64,000 nucleotides of DNA, from positions 4,204,034 to 4,268,033 of the forward strand of contig NC_082618.1 in the NCBI RefSeq assembly GCF_030936135.1, given 5' to 3'. The DNA is from Gavia stellata (taxonomy: Eukaryota > Chordata > Aves > Gaviiformes > Gaviidae). Below, piece by piece: positions 38,626 through 50,300 of the stretch (position 1 is its first letter; each line of letters begins with the position of its first letter). Under the pieces are notes generated by a model. That model did not search any database, was not told where the DNA came from, and saw only the letters and a list, made by a program, of their open reading frames with translations. Position numbers and translations under genes: made by a program.

Positions 38626-41600
38626 TCACACCGTTAGGACGCACTGCTCGGCAAGCGGATGGCAGCTGTTGTATTCCTCCAGGAGTGGGTTATCCAGATC
38701 GCCTCTGTCACTGTGCTCGGTGGAGTCCGGCTGGCCCCACGGGGGACCGGTAGTCCTCACGCACACACAGTGACTGCCCCTCGAACCAGGCTGGTACAGC
38801 TTCCGCGGGACTCCGGTCCAGTCTCTGTTCACTCCCCCACTAAGAATGGAAAATAAATATAAATTACAATTCGAATCCATGAAAATGCTTCCAGCCAATA
38901 GAGAATCATTAGATAAAACCCAAGACAATCTGGGAGAGTTAGAACTAACAATACACTCACCGAGGTAGACTTTGCTCCCAACAGCTAACACCCCACAGCT
39001 TTTTATTGGCTGTGCTTCAGAAACCTGTGGCCTGAACCTGGTTTCATCAGTGCTGCTACATGCTCTCACCTTTCTGGGAGCAACCAACTTCTGCTTCCCC
39101 TGTTTCTATTGCTGGAAAAGGAATCATAGCCTTATGTAGCACAGCGTGTCTAATGGCAAAATGCCTTTTTTGGGGGTAGCTAATTGCTCACAGATAATCA
39201 CACACCTTCTCCTGTGCTGTGACTGAACATAGTGATTTTGAGAACTAGGGCAAAAGAAACAAAAAAAAAAAGTCTCAATTACTTCCACAACTACTGCATA
39301 GTGTCTCTTTTTGGGCCAAATCCTTCCTGTTCCCCTAACTACCGCATCTTTTAAGCCTGTAAACTCTTACACAAGAGACTGCCACACAACACTCAGTCCC
39401 AGGGCTGCACCCAAGCTCATTCACGCATAGAAGCAGATCCCCCGAGGTGTGCAGTGCTACTGGTGTACCAGCGTTTTGCAAATGATTTAATCTTAAAACA
39501 AAATAGTCCCTAAACTGAGAGAGGAATACAACTAAACAGGCCAATTAGGAAATGACTAGTCAAAGCTCAACCTCATTTTTATGGGGTTTTAAGTAAAAAC
39601 TGTTGTGGCAGTGGCATGTGAGAAAGGCTGTGAAACCGTCTGAAAAAAACAAGCTAATCCTTGGACTCCTGATAGGTGAGAAAACCTGCTCAAATGCAGC
39701 AGACAGTACTACTGGGATTTCTGTCCTGTTTTCCTGAGGGCAGGAGGCTCACGTAAACATGTGGGCAATTCTGAAACCTGATTTTGATTCCAGTGTGACA
39801 AGGATTTTTGCTTCAGAAATACAATTCCTAAAAGTATCAATGATCGGGATGAAACTTTATTTTCCTTTTACCCGCTCACCAAGTTGGTAAGCAGAGTTCC
39901 CCTCTGCTACCTCACGCTGGAGAACATTTTCACTAGCCCAACCTACATCTCTGTGCGACTCCAGACTGGGTGGAGGCTATCAGCAGTTGCTGTACTGGAA
40001 GAGAAAATCTAGGGATTCCAATTCACACAGCAGCAGCGGCTAAACCCAGCACAGGGAGAACAGCACCGCTGCTCCTTGCTGGTTGGCTCTGCCTCTGTCA
40101 GAAAGCACAGCCTGGGGAATGCAGACAGGGGAAGGGACCATGCCCAGCGTACTCCAGTGCTCAGCACATTAGGACCAACCTATGCCCTTCTGCAGAGCAG
40201 CTGGCAGACCTCACCTACAGACTATGGAGTGCAGTGGCTGCAGGAGCCAGGACATCTTCCTACGCCACTCCTGCTAGAAGAGGCAATGAGAAAGCTCAGG
40301 GCGCCCAAAAAAAAAAGGCAGAAATGCTCTGCTCTAAAGGGTCCAAACATGATGGCAGGAAGGCAAAGTTTACCTCTGTCTGGAGCACCAGAATCGGCTG
40401 CCCTTAGCAGAGCTCCATTCAGAGTTGCAGGGTGGAAACTGCTGCTTCCTCTGCTTGCTTTCTGCTTGGAACTTCAGAGCTTCCTCAATCGCAGCCTCAG
40501 CCTGCCTTAAGGCTTCTGTCGGCGCCCCATTTTCATCGTAGAATCTGCCCACCAGCTTCCCTGGGAGAAAAGAGCAATTAAGACCGCCGTGCTTCCAGGC
40601 AAGGAAAATGAATAGATCTGTGGGGTTTTTTTTTAATTTGTTATTTAAAGACAAAAAAAGGAGGATCTCGCCATGGCCCAATTTTAAAACCAAACTGAGC
40701 TTACAACTCTTCCATTCTCAGATCACACAGCAATTTACCCACATTAATAAATCCATGCAGGACAAGCTCAGGCACAGCCTCATTAAAGATCAGAAAGTCA
40801 ATGCTACTTTCAGCTGCAGAACCCAGAACTCTTTCCCACTCAGGCACCTCATTCCCCAAAATAGTTTCCCTGCACTGCTGCTCCTACCGTCTCCCGAGTC
40901 CAGCTAATTTCAGAACTCGCAGCGCTGGCTCCATGCCTTTTGCTGAGCAGAGATGAATAAAAGCAGGGCAGAGAGCTGCAGCTGACAGCCCAGGGGAGGA
41001 AAACTGTTCAAGCTTCACCTTAGAGGAAAGCAGACCTCCAACTAGATCTGATTTAGCAGCAGCTCCAGCTGATCGCTTGCAGGTTTCAGTATGCTGGGCT
41101 CCGGCAGCACAGGTGGAAGACCCTCACCAAGGTGGACATGTTGAGGATGAAACCTGGTGCTACGCAGCACCACGTCCCCCAACCTTCTGTCGCTGTGCTG
41201 CAGGCCCACCCTCACCCACCCGCTCTCCTCCGCCGGCGCTTCCCTGGCCCGTAGTCACCCCAGCCAGGCCCACCTACCCACGGGATCATAGTTGTCGCCG
41301 TAGAAGGCAAGCCAGCTCTGGATGGTGAGCATCTCGCCTGGTGACAGCGCCGAGACGTCGTCCACCAGCCCTGCTTGGGTGAAGTCGCCGGTGGCAAACG
41401 CTCTGGTGGCATCTCTCCCTGCGGGACAGGCAGGCGGTGAGCCCCAGCCAGGCCCCGCAGAGCCCCTGACAGGGCCCAGGCAGGCGGTGAGCCCCAGCCA
41501 GGCCCCGCAGAGCCCCTGACAGGGCCCAGGCAGGCGGTGAGCCCCAGCCAGGCCCCGCAGAGCCCCTGACAGGGCCCAGGCAGGCGGTGAGCCCCAGCCA

Positions 41601-42235
41601 GGCCCCGCAGAGCCCCTGACAGGGCCCAGGCAGGCGGTGAGCCCCAGCCAGGCCCCGCAGAGCCCCTGACAGGGCCCAGGCAGGCGGTGAGCCCCAGCCA
41701 GGCCCCGCAGAGCCCCTGACAGGGCCCAGGCAGGCGGTGAGCCCCAGCCAGGCCCCGCAGAGCCCCTGACAGGGCCCAGGCAGGCGGTGAGCCCCAGCCA
41801 GGCCCCGCAGAGCCCCTGACAGGGCCCAGGCAGGCGGTGAGCCCCAGCCAGGCCCCGCAGAGCCCCTGACAGGGCCCAGGCAGGCGGTGAGCCCCAGCCA
41901 GGCCCCGCCAAGCTCCTGACAGGGCCCAGGCAGGCCCCAGCGAGGCCCAAACCCAGGGCCCCGGCGGCCCCCCCCGCCCCACTGGAGGTACCTGCGAGGC
42001 CGCTGTAGGCGCCGCCGGGACCGTAGTGCCTGCGGCCGCGCTCCACGTCGAAGACGCGGCCCAGCACGGCGAGGTAGAGGCCGGGCTCGCCCGCCGCCCC
42101 GCGGTACCGGGCCAGCTCGGCGGCGCTCAGCAGGCGGCCGCGGGGCGGCAGCAGCCAGGCGCGGGGATCGAACCCGCGGCCCAGCAGGCAGGCGGCCCCC
42201 AGGCACAGCAGCGCCGCCGCCGCACCCCGCCACAT
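38626..42235 (-). CDS. CYB5D2: CYB5D2 / neuferricin, 4 spliced coding exons, 261 aa
   Basis: Heme-binding protein of the membrane-associated progesterone receptor (MAPR) family; the human gene is linked to neuronal differentiation and cell survival. Exons in coding order: 42235-41992, 41418-41278, 40560-40374, 38839-38626; total 786 nt, all GT-AG on the minus strand, phases consistent. The start is the first in-frame ATG; upstream the frame stays open only through GTG codons. Residues 5-18 are hydrophobic (signal peptide or membrane anchor). The cytochrome b5-like domain spans about 35-132, with LGRVFDV at 58-64 and [19 protein letters not shown] at 71-89. By alignment to PGRMC1, Tyr77 matches the axial heme ligand Tyr113. 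The C-terminal part has six cysteines (173, 187, 215, 217, 250, 257), suiting a lumenal or secreted location. Human length is 264 aa. It is convergent with ANKFY1 and divergent from ZZEF1. Confidence 0.96.
41419..41991 (-). other. CYB5D2: CYB5D2 intron 1, open in frame and made of minisatellite
   Basis: Minus-strand donor GTACCT at 41991, acceptor CCCGCAG ending at 41419. The intron is 573 nt (191 codons) and has no stop in the reading frame that joins exons 1 and 2, so exon 1, intron and exon 2 form one open frame. The intron splits codon 82, inside the heme-pocket motif between AG and RD, so a retained form would insert 191 repeat-encoded residues there and probably abolish heme binding. 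Confidence 0.85.
41431..41930. repeat. 50-bp minisatellite, 10 tandem copies
   Basis: Units start at 41431, 41481, 41531, 41581, 41631, 41681, 41731, 41781, 41831 and 41881. The first nine are identical; the tenth, nearest exon 1, has three substitutions, and a truncated piece follows at 41931. The unit is GC-rich and begins CAGGCGGTGAGCCCCAGCCA. The identity of nine copies points to recent expansion or homogenisation, so copy number is probably variable between individuals or compressed in assembly. Because 50 is not a multiple of three, the three sense frames cycle through the same 50-residue peptide period, which produces long spurious open frames on the minus strand. Confidence 0.97.
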
Positions 42236-43330
42236 GGGGCCGCGCCACCCCGCCGGGCGGGTCACGTGTTCGCCACGGACGCGCCCGACCCCTTCACGAC
42301 ACTTTCCTCGCCGCACAGCAGCGTGGTGGCGGCGGCGGACGGCAGTGTGGCCAGCGCGGGGGGGGGGGAACGACGAGGCTCTTTCCCACGGCGCCGCTTT
42401 ACGGCGAGTGTCGCGCGGCGCGGCCGCACCGTGCCTTTCCGGGGCGGGGCGGGACTTTGCGGCGCCGGGCGTCGCTTGGCGGCAGTGTGGCGCGGCCGCC
42501 GCCGGCCGGGAGCTGACAGGTGCGGCGGGCCGGGAAGTTGCTGACTAAGCCGGGGCGGCGGCGGCCGGAGGAGGGGGAAGGAGAAGCGGCTCTGCCGAGC
42601 GTCGAGTCGCAGCGTCGGCGCCTCCGGGGGGCTCATGGGGACGGCGGCGAGCCACAGCAGCGAGGAGGAGGAGGAGGGCGCCGAGGAAGGCATGGAGGGG
42701 GCGGCCGCCGCGCCTCAGCCCGGCGCCCCCTTCCCGCCCGGCGCCGCCGCCAGCCCGGCGCCGCCGCTGCCCCCGGCCGAGGTGCTGCTGGACCAGGCCC
42801 GGCTGCGGGAAGCCACGGCGCGGCTGCGGGAGGCGGCGCTGCCCGAGTCGCTGGTGTCGCGGCACCACAGCACGCTGGTGCGCTGGCTGGAGGAGCGCCT
42901 CAGCCGCGGCGACGAGGCCGTCAGCCTGGAGCAGTTCTGCGAGGTGCTGGAGAGCGTCTCCCGCCTGGCAGCCGGCTCCCGCGGCGAGAGCGAGGAGGTG
43001 AGGAGGCGGCCGGCGGGGTCAGGCCTCTGCCCGGGCCGGGGGGGGCTGGCGGGGGCGCGGTACCGGCTAAACGCCTCCCTCCCGAAAGGTCTGCGCGCCC
43101 GGGTGAGAGGCGGGGGTGAGGCGGGGGCCGGGAGCAGGCTCCTCGGGAAGGGAGGCGGTGGAAGCCCCGGGTTGCTGCTGGAGGTAGGTCGCCCTGAGCC
43201 GGGGGGGTCTTCCCGGGCACCGGCTCCGTGGCAGGGGGTGCGAGCAGCGTGGCCGAGCACACGACCGTGGAGTCCCCGGTCACCCCCTCCGGGTAAGTGG
43301 GGCGAGGCCAGCCCGGAGGGTTCTGCAGCA
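41900..43330. promoter_or_regulatory. CpG island covering both first exons of CYB5D2 and ZZEF1
   Basis: Very GC- and CpG-rich block holding CYB5D2 exon 1, the divergent promoter and ZZEF1 exon 1. It ends abruptly at about 43330, where the AT-rich ZZEF1 intron 1 begins. Confidence 0.85.
42236..42634. promoter_or_regulatory. Bidirectional promoter between CYB5D2 (-) and ZZEF1 (+)
   Basis: Only 399 bp separate the two start codons, which point away from each other. A CACGTG E-box lies at 42263-42268 within GTCACGTGTT (USF- or MiT/TFE-type), and a GGGGCGGGGCGGGA double Sp1-like site lies at about 42440. No TATA box was seen. No upstream ATG was found in the stretch on the ZZEF1 strand, although GTG-initiated open frames exist. 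The same head-to-head arrangement is known in human. Confidence 0.85.
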
Positions 43331-46300
43331 AGGTTAAAAAAGTGGCTGCTGCTGCTGATAGGCAGGCTGCCAACTTACAGATATCTTTTTTTTTTTAACT
43401 TTGCTAGTTTTCAGTGATCGTGCTCAGCAGCCACTTGTGAATAAACCCGTTATTTACAACAATATTTCTGCTCTCGCTACCGCCAGTGCAGCGGGTGGTA
43501 GCACAGATAGGAAATTCTGTATAGGTAGTTCCTCTGACATACTTCTTAATGGTATCAGCAAGTCAGTTTGCCAGACTCAATTTTATTGTTGCTTTTCAAA
43601 ATCAGCAGTGAAATTGTCAGGTGTCTCATTGGTGTCCCATTACTTTTTGTAAAGTAAGAGTTTTGGGAGACTTGTAAGAAAGTACTGTAACAGAGTTTCC
43701 CCTCCACAGGCAGAAGGTCTTAAGGTAAGGTTTTAATGGTAGAAGAGAGTACAGTTTCCTTTCTGCTGTGGGAAAGGATATGGGGAACTTAACGTCTAGA
43801 ACATCTAATCTTTAGCTTAACTCTCTAGCTAGCACTTAAAATCCAGTAGAATACCCTGTTGGGAATTTCACACTCAGTTGAGAAAGTGGTTGTGTCTGAA
43901 TGCAGTTCCTGAGTCTCACCAGCGCCTTGCTTCTGTCTTTGTATCGCTCCTGAGTAGCAGAATAACTTGGTAAACAGCTAAATCACACATACGCTCCTTG
44001 AAATCGGTGCTGACTTATTAACAAGGCTACTGGAAACTGGGAAGAGATTAATTGCTTTGTACAGACAGGTATGTTTATACCAGACTGTTTTAAGTAGCCT
44101 GCTAAAATGCTGCCTCCATTTCCAGTTCCTTTACAAGAGCCAATAAAGAACACTTCTTCATTTGTAATGACAGTAAGAGTGAAATTAGTACATCGGGGTT
44201 CTTTCTGTCAATACAAACAACTGAGCTTTGCGAGCTGCAGAAATATTTTGAGGATTGTCTGTGTCGCGCATCCTCCTCTGCATGAAGAATATCGTTGGTT
44301 TGGGGTTTTTTTTTCTGCTCTTGGGAGTGGGGAAAAAACTTGTCAAAGGATTTGTCATGGTACGGATATGTGGTCACATCTAGGCTATCCTGCGACATTG
44401 AGATGTTGGGAGTTGTGTGGAAAACCTTGATGACATTGTTTCTGTAACTGGCACTAGCCCATGGGCTGTGGTATTTTAGTTTTCCAGGATGTATTTTACA
44501 CTGATGAGAAGTTAGTTTGTGGGTGGCAGGTCAATAGGTTTCACTTTTTAAAGTTTACAGAATCCTGTCTGGCATAGACTTAAGTTTTGATCTGCCCGTT
44601 AAGCTTTTCCAGTCTCAGTGTGGGGCTTGTGAACACGTATGTCGAATGCTCTATGGGCAAAATGAACCTCTGTTTAAATGCAAAATCTATTTTCTAGCTA
44701 AACTGAACCTCTGAATCCTTTTTCATTCATTAGTGCTTCAGCAGCTGTGATGTAATGTATCCAACTTTCGCTTGAAACATTAATGCTGCAGTTCTACTGA
44801 GAGCAAAGGATGAAATACAGAGTTTTCTTAAGTCACGCTTCAGATATTCTGTCATGCTGTCCAACTCCTGAGCTGCCTGTGAGATGAGGGGGTGACTCTC
44901 CCATGTGCCGTGTTTCCTAGCGATTGCCTTAGCCATCATTTCCCAGGAAAAATGTTTCTTTCATGTTTCTGCATGTCCAGGGCTGAACTGGGTAGGAAGT
45001 GTGTGGACTCAATGCTTTTATTAAGGAGTAGAATGCAGCTGGGTTGTGGTAAAGCTGCTGCTGTAGTTGTACCATGTCCCAGCCGTGAACACAACTCAAA
45101 AGCTCTGAGTACAGGTTTGCATACTGATTTTTTCTTTCTTTTTTTTTTTTTTGCTTACACCCCCATTGCAGAGGGAAGCTAGTTTGAGCAGTGGAAATTG
45201 TGTATGTTTTATGTCAAATATAGAGTTTAAGTTATACTGAACAGTCAGGAAATAATTTTAGAGTTCTAGGCTTGGTGCAATCTCCTGAGATCATAGTTTA
45301 AAAATAAAATAACAAAATACTGCATTAAGATGCAAAGAAAAGCATATACGTGGTAATCTCTCCTTGTGTGGAAGTATAAGAAATTGGTTTAAAGCAGCTA
45401 TCAGCAGATCCAGTCTTGTCTTGTGCATGGTTTCTTTTCACCGGTAACATCACAAAACTTGCTTGCTTGTTCACTTCACGTTTTAGTGATTGCACAGTTT
45501 GACTTCAAATATGAGGAGAAGAAGTCTTAATGGCAAGAATGGCGTGGAGCGAAACTGTACATTGAATTGTTTTGGCAACTGAGTTATGTTTCTTAAAATT
45601 AATTCCCTCTGTATTGTTGTCCTCGAGCAAAGGTCTTAGTTTTTTGCTTTGGTATCTACCCGATGCCCAGCACCGTCATCGGTACTGGCTGTGGTAGCTG
45701 CTGGAGTCCAGCACCGGTCCTCTTTGCTGCTAAGAATAACTTTTTTAAAGGTGGCCATTGTCAGCATGGGTTCAGCTGTACGTTTAACAAGAGTTTGTAA
45801 AACTGCTAAGCGAAAACTTGGCTCTGTGTCACAGAAGTGCCGTCGGAGCTTTAGCCAGCTGAAATACGGCATTTGGATTCTGTTGTCTTCTGAGGACTCT
45901 GCTCTCATTTAAGTGGTGTAATTATGTCATGGTTAATTGGCAGGTTATTTTGATCTAATCATTTTGGACTATTTCTCTCTAGGATAGTGGTTTTAATGGT
46001 ACATCAAGTTTGATAATCAGGTAGCAAACCCATGGATTCAAGCGTAAGCTTCCTTCCGAACAGCAGTGATTCCCTGGCTCTGTCAGACGCTTGTGAGGTG
46101 ACCTGTTCTTAGAGGCCACATTTACTTGGCTGTGTGGCTGAACTTGAAATCCAAATTCAGGGCTGGGAGACTGCAGTCTGGCTTGTAAAGAAGTATCTTT
46201 TGTAAGTGCATTCCCAATTTATATAAAAAAAAAAAAAAAGGATGTTCCTAAAATACGGCATTTCTTTTTGGGGTACGTTTGATTTTTTTTAAATTTTTTT

Positions 46301-47323
46301 TTACCAATTAAACAGAAGTTTGTTTCAACATTAAAGACAATTGTGAAAATATAGCTAGTTTTTTGGATCGTTGTGTGTCACTGGTTCATGAGTTCTCTGA
46401 AGTGGCTAGTTAAAAAAAATTACGTTTATGAACTTGGTTCTGTTTTATAGGTTTAGCGGAATAAAAATATCTTGTACTTTTGTTAGTACAAAGATGTGAA
46501 ATGCATAGCTGTGTGAGTTACTTTTTATAGATGCTCAACACAACTTTTCTTATTAAGAATTTATATTAAGGTCAAAATAATAAAGCTGGCAATGGTTGCC
46601 TTCAATAAGAAAAATAATCTTTCCTAACTCTCTCCATTGTTCTCACAAATACTTTGACAAACTATGTTAAACTGGTATTTTGTGTAGGAGGACAGTATAT
46701 GGAAGGAAATACACATTTAAAAAATATTCTGGTTCTAAGGTCACTTTCTTAAGTAAAGAAAATATTTAAAACTTGAAAGGATGTGAGATGGATGCAGCGG
46801 TAACGAGTAATAGATGGTATGGCTTTTAGAACTAACTCACCCTTTAATGGAAGAGCTATTAGGTGTTCTGTGAGCACCTTCTTCATAGTCCCAGGTGTCG
46901 GTGGATGGGTATAGATGATGTGCTGGCTCCACCTAAGCATAACTACAGTGAACTTTTGTAGGAAGGCAGTGCAAATGCCTTAAAGCTTGCTAAAGACTGC
47001 AGATTTCCAGCCAGGCTGTTTCCTGTTGTCATGAATTCAATACTAGGGAAAATGGATTCTTTTGGATTTTTATTAATGGTGTTACAATGTTTACTGCTAC
47101 AGGTTTTTACGAAATACCTTGAATTTCTGCTTGAAGTGAATATGCTGAAATAAATTTTCTTTTTTTGTTCCTCTTCAGGCCTTTGCACAATTTGATGCTG
47201 AAGGAGATGGCACCGTAGATGTGGAGAATATGCTGGAGGCTCTCAAGAATTCTAGTGGAGCTAATCTTCAAGGGGAGCTTAGCCATGTAATCAGGCAACT
47301 GCAAGCTTGTTCACTAGTTCCAG
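42635..47323 (+). other. ZZEF1: ZZEF1 exons 1-2: myristoylation site, acidic/Ala-Pro leader, EF-hand
   Basis: Exon 1 (121 codons) starts with a myristoylation-type sequence followed by a Ser/Glu run and a low-complexity Ala/Pro/Gly stretch, then helices (LVRWLEERLSRGDEAVSLEQF). Exon 2 begins exactly at the EF-hand core AFAQFDAEGDGTVDVENMLE. The calcium loop is residues 127-138, with Asp1, Glu3, Asp5, Gly6, Val8 and Asp9 as expected, but Asn rather than Glu at position 12. Confidence 0.9.
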
Positions 47324-50300
47324 GTATGAGAACAGGGTGACAAAATAAATGGTTTCCCATGTCCTGCCCTATATAAGGGGTGCTGCTTCAATAAATTGCT
47401 TTAATAGTGTTTCTTGTCCTAGTCTTCCTAAAACCATAGTCCAAGTCATTCTCGCTTCTCTAGTATCAAACAAGTGAAGTTGCTGTAAATTAAAAATTTC
47501 CTGTAATTACATCCAGCTAACTTGCTTTCATAAATAACCAATATTTTCTTCCCGGTGTGACTGGGGAGCTTCTCATCCTGGTTTGGTTTAGCTCACAGAC
47601 AGAAAACAGTTCCTTGCAAAATTTTGGTGAGTGCCTAACTAATGCAGTCTTGTACTTGGTAACTGGAGGAATAAATCCTCCACTGAGTCTGTTTCAGGTG
47701 ATGAGTCATACACTTTATTGTTATTATGATTATTATATTGTTATTTAGCATTTGAAATCCTACTAAAACAGAATTCATGTTTTATAGCATATAGTTTGGA
47801 AAGTGTCAGTTTCCAGAATTTGATTTCTGGGATAAGTATCGGCTACTGGCTTTCCTTCCACGCTTTTGATGATAAGTGGCTAAAGGGGACTTGCCTTAGA
47901 GGATCAGACAAGAAGTGTTAGAATTGGCTAAGGCAGAGGAGAGTACTTATGGGGTAGTATTCTATGCATCTAAATGCACTGTGATTCAGAGTACCACTGT
48001 TCGGGAGCTGGAATTTCTTATGAAGTTGATGGAAAGCATTAGGCACCTCTTTGGGAATAATCCACAATGCCAAAGTGAGATGCTTAGCATAGCTTAAGGT
48101 GAGTGATGCAAGTACATCAGCTCATTAGTCAAGCAGCATCTGTTTCACCTAGATATTGAAGACAAGAGTTTGGAACTTTGGGGACAGCAAAATAAGCATA
48201 AGAACTAAGATTTTTGGTAATTGTTTTGAACACCTTCAGGTATTTCAAGTAACTGGCAAAAATATTTGCCTGCACCTTTCACAGTCCTGCTGTAAAGGTT
48301 CCAAACTTGAGCTACTTCATGCGGTGGAATGTAGTTCCAATATTGGCTCCTGTGCTTAATTTGGATTTACCTATTAATAAGATGCAGAGGGGGAAATGAT
48401 GACTTGACCAAGTCAGATGTTGCAACAAAGATAGAAATAATGTCTCTTTCTAGGTTTTATTGATATATTTTCCGAATCAAAAGAGCGTCTTGGTCTTCAT
48501 GCTTCAATGATACTGAGATTCTTGCACCGGAATCGGATTTCTAGTACTGCCATCCCTTACCCTGTCTTGGAGTACTTCAACAATATCTGTACTATGCGGT
48601 CTTCTGTACTGAAGGATTCTTTAGATCGACTTCTCCTAAAAGAGAGAGGTATGTAATATCTTTCTTTTTTTTCAGGATGGCAGTGTAACCATAACTTGAA
48701 GATGAAATAAAAAACTTTCTTTTCTCTTTAATCTTTAACAGACATGACTTTTTTTGTGAAGTTGATCTGTATGTTTCTGTGGGGTTTTTTTGAGGCATAT
48801 AAATTGATCTCCTAACAGCCTAACAATCTGAGTAACGGACTTAGAAGTTTTCCATCTTTCTCCTGACCTGCTTCAGAGCGATGATTACTAATTTGTGATA
48901 TTCGCTATTCAGTCAAAGATCTCTAGTGGTTGCTGGACACTTAGTTTCCATGTGAAGGTGAATGTTTTCTGAAGTTGACCGTTCAGTATCAAAAAATAAT
49001 TTATTATTTTGGGGTGGAGGTAGTGAATCTTTTATTGTATTTCAGATGGGACTGTCCTGGTGGTCTCTCTCTAGAGGGAGGGCTCCTTTTCTTCACGGCT
49101 TGACTTGATATTTTCAGATCTCTGCACTTTTATTGAAATGCATCAAGTTACTTGGGGAAGCAGTCTGCTTTGTCCCTTCCCTAGAATAGCTGAATTGAGG
49201 TTTTGTCCATCGTATTTTACTTTTTCCTCTCATCTGTCTGTATTTTGGCATAATAGTAATAAAGCACTGATGAGGCCAGTAATGAAAGAAGGAGATAAAT
49301 GATATTGAACTCCAGGCAAAGTAGGTGTTTTCCTACTGCATGTGGTAGATTGAGATTATTGTGGTTTCACTTGAAATGAAACTTGCCTGTCTTCTAGGTT
49401 CTGTCAGAAACACTTCTTCAGGAGCTGTGTTGTGTGCCAACAAGTTCATTTATATGAGATAGTTATTATAAAGGTATAACAATTCTCAAAACAAGCAAAA
49501 GAAGAATGTTACGAGTGATTTCGTTTCTTTGCAGAATACCCCAGTGACTTGAATGGTAATCAGGAGTCGGACAAACTGAAGTCTGTCACAAAGTGCTATA
49601 CTCACATAGAAACCTCATCCAATTCTGCTGATATTGACAAGATGACAAATGGAGAAACTACATCCTTCTGGCAGTCGGATGGGAGTGCTCGCTCACATTG
49701 GATACGGTGCGCGACACAGCGATATACAGCTGAGTTTTGGGGTAGTTAGTCCTTAGGTTTTACAGTCGGTGGGGTGTAACTGAAAAAAATTGTGGAATTA
49801 ATGAATGACAGATGAGTATAGTTGAAAGCAGAAGTCATTAATCTCTGCATAAAGTGTAAAGGCCTAATCACGAAGTAAAAGTGTTCACCTGTAAAATGCA
49901 TGCATCTTCCATGCTGACATATATGCTTGTTTTGTAGCTAAGCTTTCCAAACTGTACTATAGATGCAGTGGTTAGGACTTAAATAGAAGCGCTTTGCCAC
50001 TGTCTAGAAAGTTACTGCTCCATGAAACAGAAATGTTTAGTGGTTTTTTTGGTAGTATGTATAGAATGTATACTTAAAAAAAAAAAATATCATTTTGGTC
50101 ATTATTGACACTACATCTTTATTCCCGAAGAATGAATTCTCAGTTGAAAAGCTGAACAATAGAAAATTCTACGTTCTCACTATCAGGCGTGACTGTCTTT
50201 AAGTCAATTACAAGTTTTCTAACTCGTCCACCATGATACAGGGTTGGTAATGCCTGTGAAGCATTAGATAATTTCCGGTGGATTTATTTGCGATTTCAGA

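Noticed and set aside
41212-42316. Three overlapping minus-strand open frames of 256-353 codons with a repeated Leu-Gly-Pro/Trp peptide
   Set aside because: Produced by the 50-bp minisatellite, which has no stops on that strand. Only the CYB5D2 exon parts at the ends are coding; the rest is intron 1.
42026-43119. Plus-strand open frames overlapping the CYB5D2/ZZEF1 promoter and ZZEF1 exon 1
   Set aside because: Low-complexity GC-rich translations in alternative frames; the one overlapping ZZEF1 exon 1 begins at GTG, not ATG, so it is not a credible upstream open frame.
47915-48097. 60-codon open frame in ZZEF1 intron 2
   Set aside because: No similarity to ZZEF1 or any known family; exons 2 and 3 join in phase without it.
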